From RPQJ01 sp963731105 (GTDB taxonomy: Bacteria > Pseudomonadota > Gammaproteobacteria > Steroidobacterales > Steroidobacteraceae), in assembly GCA_963731105.1 (NCBI GenBank), contig CAVSUM010000003.1, positions 73,786-137,785 of the forward strand: a DNA stretch of 64,000 nucleotides, read 5' to 3'. Below, piece after piece: positions 57,581 to 64,000 of the stretch; the first letter of the stretch is position 1, and each line of letters opens with the position of its first letter. The notes below the pieces were generated by a model, which saw only the letters and a list, made by a program, of their open reading frames with translations, was not told the origin of the DNA and searched no databases. A program made the position numbers and the translations under genes.

Positions 57581-57699
57581 GGTCTGCAGAGAGCCGCGAA
57601 GGATAGCGGCCCGGCGGCGCCGCGTAAAGCGCCACCGCCGGGGATCGCGGCCAAAAGTCTGGATTGGGTCGCCGGGACGGATCGTCCGGGCTCAACTCG

Positions 57700-57921
57700 T
57701 CACGGAAACGAGCCGTGGCCGTTGCCGCCCGGCGCGGGGCGGCTGTCGCCTTCCTGCTCTTCGCGCTTGATGCGCTCGTAGATCTCTTCGCGGTGCACGG
57801 CCACGTCACGCGGCGCGTTCACCCCGACACGAACCTGGTTGCCCTTGACGCCGAGGATCGTCACCGTCACGTCATTGCCGATCATGACGGTCTCGCCCAC
57901 GCGCCTGGTGAGAATCAACAT
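57700..57921 (-). CDS. csrA: Carbon storage regulator CsrA
   Basis: 73 residues. MLILTRRVGETVMIGND and VRVGVNAPRDVAVHREEIYERI are the signature strands and helix of CsrA. It binds GGA motifs in mRNA leaders and represses or stabilises translation. A Gly/Pro-rich tail (GDSRPAPGGNGHGSFP) extends the usual 61 residues. GGAG upstream of ATG 57921 supports the start. It lies between alaS and tRNA-Ser, as in E. coli. The 268 bases before it hold no gene that I can see; a T8 run on the minus strand at 58109-58116 follows a weak hairpin. Confidence 0.95.
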   Translation of the reverse strand: MLILTRRVGETVMIGNDVTVTILGVKGNQVRVGVNAPRDVAVHREEIYERIKREEQEGDSRPAPGGNGHGSFP

Positions 57922-58189
57922 CCTTTTGCTCCTGGCCTGCGAGGCCTGATCATCTGTCCGTCGACCCCTGGAACCCACCCCGCGGGGTCGACCAGCGGCA
58001 GCGAATCTCCGGCTTGTTATCCAGGCCCCGGCTGACTCGGCTGCACCCCCGCCATTCACCAGCCCAAGCGTGACCGGCGTGTGCGTCGGGCAACGATACG
58101 CTTCGCTGCAAAAAAAATCAGCGCTGACGGAATGAAAAGCACCGCCGCAGGTGCGAATCTGCGCACCGATGGTCCAGCCGGACCACGAC

Positions 58190-60819
<2,630 letters not shown>

Positions 60820-60823
<4 letters not shown>

Positions 60824-61291
60824 GGTTCGATGTCTTCGTCCGGGCCGAGTGCGGTCCGGATCTGCTCGCCGGTAAACCCTCGATATTGGAGGAAGCGTGC
60901 CTGTCTTGCACGTTCCGGGTAGTCGCCGGGCGGCGACACCCCGAAGCGCCGCCGGCGCGCCTCGCGCGCCAGCCCGGCCCAGTCCTCGCCGGCAGCGAGG
61001 AGGCCGGCCTCGACCTCGTCGTCCGGCACGCCGCGCTCGCGCAGGTCGGCACGGATGCGCACCGGCCCGCGGCCGCGCCCTGCGTGCTGGCGGATGAACT
61101 GCTCGACGTAGCGGGTGTCGCTCAGCAGCCGCTCGGCCACCAGCCCGTCGACCACGGCGGCGACCACCCCGGACGGGTAGCCGCGCCGCTCGAGACGCCG
61201 GGCGAGTTCCGTGCAACCGAAATCGCGGCCCGCCAGCAGCGCGAGCGCAGCGGTACGTACCGTGCGCTCGTCTGCCCCGGCCGCGTCGGCG

Positions 61292-61314
<23 letters not shown>
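60820..61314 (-). CDS. recX: RecX regulatory protein
   Basis: 164 residues. RRGYPSGVVAAVVDGLVAERLLSD-like triple-helix repeats and the C-terminal KGF-like FLQYRGFTGEQIRTAL match RecX, which binds RecA filaments and controls their activity. The start is GTG 61314, inside the last 23 bases of recA, so translation is coupled. Its stop overlaps alaS. Confidence 0.88.
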
Positions 61315-62326
<1,012 letters not shown>

Positions 62327-62491
62327 TGCTCTGCTCGTGGAGCCGTACGGGCTCGTTCGGAAATGGGTGGGATCCGGGAAGGGGCGCATTATTCCACAGC
62401 GACCCCGCTCCCGCAGGGTGAAAAATTGAGCGGAATCAGCAATTTCTCGCATGGCAGGCTCATGGCGTGAGCCAGGCTGCGCGCCCCGGCG

Positions 62492-63052
62492 TCAGGCGTG
62501 CAGCGGCCAGGACGCGAGCGGGGTGTAGATCGATCCAGAGCGATCGGTGATCGACTCGACCAGCGCGAACTCCGCCACCGGCCAGCCCAGCGGTTCGAAC
62601 GGCGCCGTCGGCACCGGCTGCGTGACCTTGCGCGCCAGAGTGACGTGGGCGCGGAACGGCCGTGTCTCGGGCTCGAACCCCTGCGCGGCGAGCGCGACCC
62701 GCAGTTGCGCCACCAGGTCGGCGAGCGGCGGCGGCACCTCGCGTGCCACGAGGCACAAGACCTCCGGCCGGCGCCAGAACTCGACCGCGTCGAACCGCAA
62801 TTCACTCGGGCTCGCGTGCACCTGTGCCGCCGCGTCACGCGCGGCAGCGACTCGCGAGGCCGGCACCGACCCCAGGAACTCGAGCGTGACGTGCCACTGG
62901 TCCGGGCGTTGCGCGCGCCCGACGCCGGCCGGCTGCAGCGCCCGGATGCGCGGGGCCAGCGCGGTGCGCAGCGGCTCGTCCGGCCAGAGCGCGAAGAACA
63001 GCCGGTGGGTGCGCTCCGGGCGCGGCTGCGCCAACAGGTTCTCGCCGCTCAC
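62492..63052 (-). CDS. thpR: RNA 2',3'-cyclic phosphodiesterase (2'-5' RNA ligase family)
   Basis: 186 residues. The two HxTx motifs are HVTLEFLG and HVTLARK, the catalytic pair of the 2H phosphoesterase fold. It opens 2',3'-cyclic phosphates on RNA. GTG 63052 overlaps the pncC stop (GTGA), so the two are coupled. RLFFALWPDEPLRTAL at the start is the usual N-terminus. Confidence 0.88.
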   Translation of the reverse strand: MSGENLLAQPRPERTHRLFFALWPDEPLRTALAPRIRALQPAGVGRAQRPDQWHVTLEFLGSVPASRVAAARDAAAQVHASPSELRFDAVEFWRRPEVLCLVAREVPPPLADLVAQLRVALAAQGFEPETRPFRAHVTLARKVTQPVPTAPFEPLGWPVAEFALVESITDRSGSIYTPLASWPLHA

Positions 63053-63554
63053 GAGCCGAGGACTCCGCGCAGGGCGGCAACGACGGCCTGCCGTCGCACC
63101 TGCTCGCGGTTCCCTGCCAACAGGTGCACGGCGGCGCGTACCTCGGTGCCGCCGCCCGGAGCGCGCGCCGCCCAGGCGAACCAGACCGTGCCGACGGGCT
63201 TGTCGGGCGTCCCGCCATCGGGTCCAGCGATGCCGCTCACGGCCACGGCGACATCGCCCCCGAGCCGCTCGAGCGCACCGCAGGCCATCGCGCGGACCGT
63301 GGCCTCGCTCACGGCCCCGTGGCCCGCCAGCGTTCGCGGCTGTACGCCGAGCAGCGCGATCTTCAGTTCGTCGGTGTAGACCACCGCGCCGCCCCGGAAC
63401 CATTGGGAACTGCCCGGCCGGTCGGTGCAGGCCTTGGCGATCCAGCCGCCGGTGCAGGATTCGGCGGTCACGAGCGTGCCGTCCCGGTGGCAAGCAGGTA
63501 CCCGGCCACTTCAGCTATGATTTCGTGCAAGTCGGGCACAGGGTGCGTGTCCAC
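63049..63554 (-). CDS. pncC: Nicotinamide-nucleotide amidohydrolase (CinA C-terminal domain)
   Basis: About 168 residues. TAESCTGGWIAKACTDRPGSS is the catalytic nucleophile region, followed by AVVYTDELKIALLGV and SGIAGPDGGTPDKPVGTVWFA, all of the PncC/CinA family. It deamidates NMN to nicotinate mononucleotide in NAD salvage. GTG 63554 gives the N-terminus (THPVPDLHEIIAEVAGYLL); a one-base error near 63480 separates it from the rest. In E. coli pncC also lies beside recA. Confidence 0.85.
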
Positions 63555-63638
63555 GGGCGGATTCTAGCCGCCTTTGGGCGACGGCATGGCGTGCCGGCCC
63601 ACCCCAAGACAAGTCAACCAACAAGGCAGGTCATTCAC

Positions 63639-64000
63639 ATGAGATTCGCCCCCCTGGCGATTGCGCTCTTCGTCACCTCGTTCGCACCGGCGCTGCACGC
63701 GCAGGACACCGGGCTCGCTTCGGACGAGCAGATCCTGCTCAAGCAGGTCAACACGGACGTCAAGGCCCTGTACGCTGCCGAACCTCGGCCTGACCGAGGA
63801 AGAGAGCGCGAAGTTCTGGCCGATCTTCAACGAGTACCAGGCGAAGAAGAAACCCCTCCAGGATCGTTTCCTCGCCAACGTGAACCATTTCGCCGAGAAG
63901 TACGACGGCATGACCGACGCCGACGCGGCCGCTCTGCTCAAGGAAAAGATGGCCATCGAGAAGGAACGCGAGGCGCTCAAGCAGAAGTACACGGCGAAGA
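63639..64000 (+). CDS. Periplasmic Spy/CpxP-like helical protein, partial
   Basis: The start (ATG 63639, with AGGCAGG upstream) gives a signal peptide (LAIALFVTSFAPALHAQ). After an inserted base near 63780 the frame reads LGLTEEESAKFWPIFNEYQ and then long charged helices (KKKPLQDRF, EKMAIEKEREALKQKY), as in LTxxQ/Spy-type periplasmic chaperones. The gene runs out of the window. A role in envelope stress is inference. It is divergent from pncC. Confidence 0.65.
   Translation, partial: MRFAPLAIALFVTSFAPALHAQDTGLASDEQILLKQVNTDVKALYAAEPRPDRGREREVLADLQRVPGEEETPPGSFPRQREPFRREVRRHDRRRRGRSAQGKDGHREGTRGAQAEVHGE

Noticed and set aside
58096..58140. T8 run after a TCAGCGCTGA palindrome as the alaS terminator
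   Set aside because: The palindrome can form only a three-bp stem, too weak for an intrinsic terminator.

Overview
The window is a high-GC bacterial chromosome segment. The order recA-recX-alaS-csrA-tRNA-Ser(GCT)-tRNA-Arg(ACG) at its right end is the classic gammaproteobacterial arrangement. Together with LpxD, TonB-dependent receptors and many c-type cytochromes, it points to a Gram-negative, respiratory, probably denitrifying gammaproteobacterium. A lineage near Steroidobacterales, Nevskiales or Xanthomonadales is my guess, not a demonstrated placement.

Layout. 1-6.5 kb is a denitrification block: the 3' end of a quinol-type nitric oxide reductase, NnrS, a SirB2-like protein, a Dnr-type Crp/Fnr regulator, a perfect FNR/DNR box and a cytochrome cd1 nitrite reductase with an extra N-terminal haem-c domain. 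6.5-18 kb holds mixed genes: a desaturase, LpxD, a TonB-dependent receptor, MetY, a membrane protein, an S41 protease, an RNA m5U methyltransferase, a threonine-dehydratase-like enzyme and a DUF1295 protein. 18-30 kb looks like a catabolic island: SCP-x-type thiolase, acyl-CoA ligase and a double-HxlR regulator on the minus strand, then on the plus strand a nitronate-monooxygenase-like enzyme, a carotenoid/stilbene cleavage oxygenase, a second thiolase, a PaaN-like aldehyde dehydrogenase and a TonB receptor. A promoter-proximal motif is shared between the plus-strand operon and the receptor. 30-43.5 kb is a short-chain carboxylate module: a CrbS-like transporter/histidine kinase hybrid, its LuxR-type partner, a DcaP-like porin, Pat lysine acetyltransferase, a histone-deacetylase-family protein and propionyl-CoA synthetase PrpE. 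43.5-48 kb is a minus-strand operon of WS/DGAT acyltransferase, Baeyer-Villiger-type monooxygenase and an LssY_C protein. 48-57 kb holds DUF3597, DUF937, SstT, a TIR-TolB-TPR protein, a thioesterase, a nine-haem lipoprotein, GlgC and a VTT-domain protein. 57-64 kb is the tRNA/csrA/alaS/recX/recA block followed by thpR, pncC and a Spy/CpxP-like periplasmic protein.

Caveat. About forty genic positions show a single-base change of reading frame with clear homology continuing in another frame, including in the essential gene alaS. Several genes have two compensating shifts. I treat these as consensus sequence errors rather than real pseudogenes, so multi-frame genes are annotated end to end with approximate shift positions. 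Coordinates of starts and stops come from reading the sequence; family assignments come from recognised motifs, not database searches.
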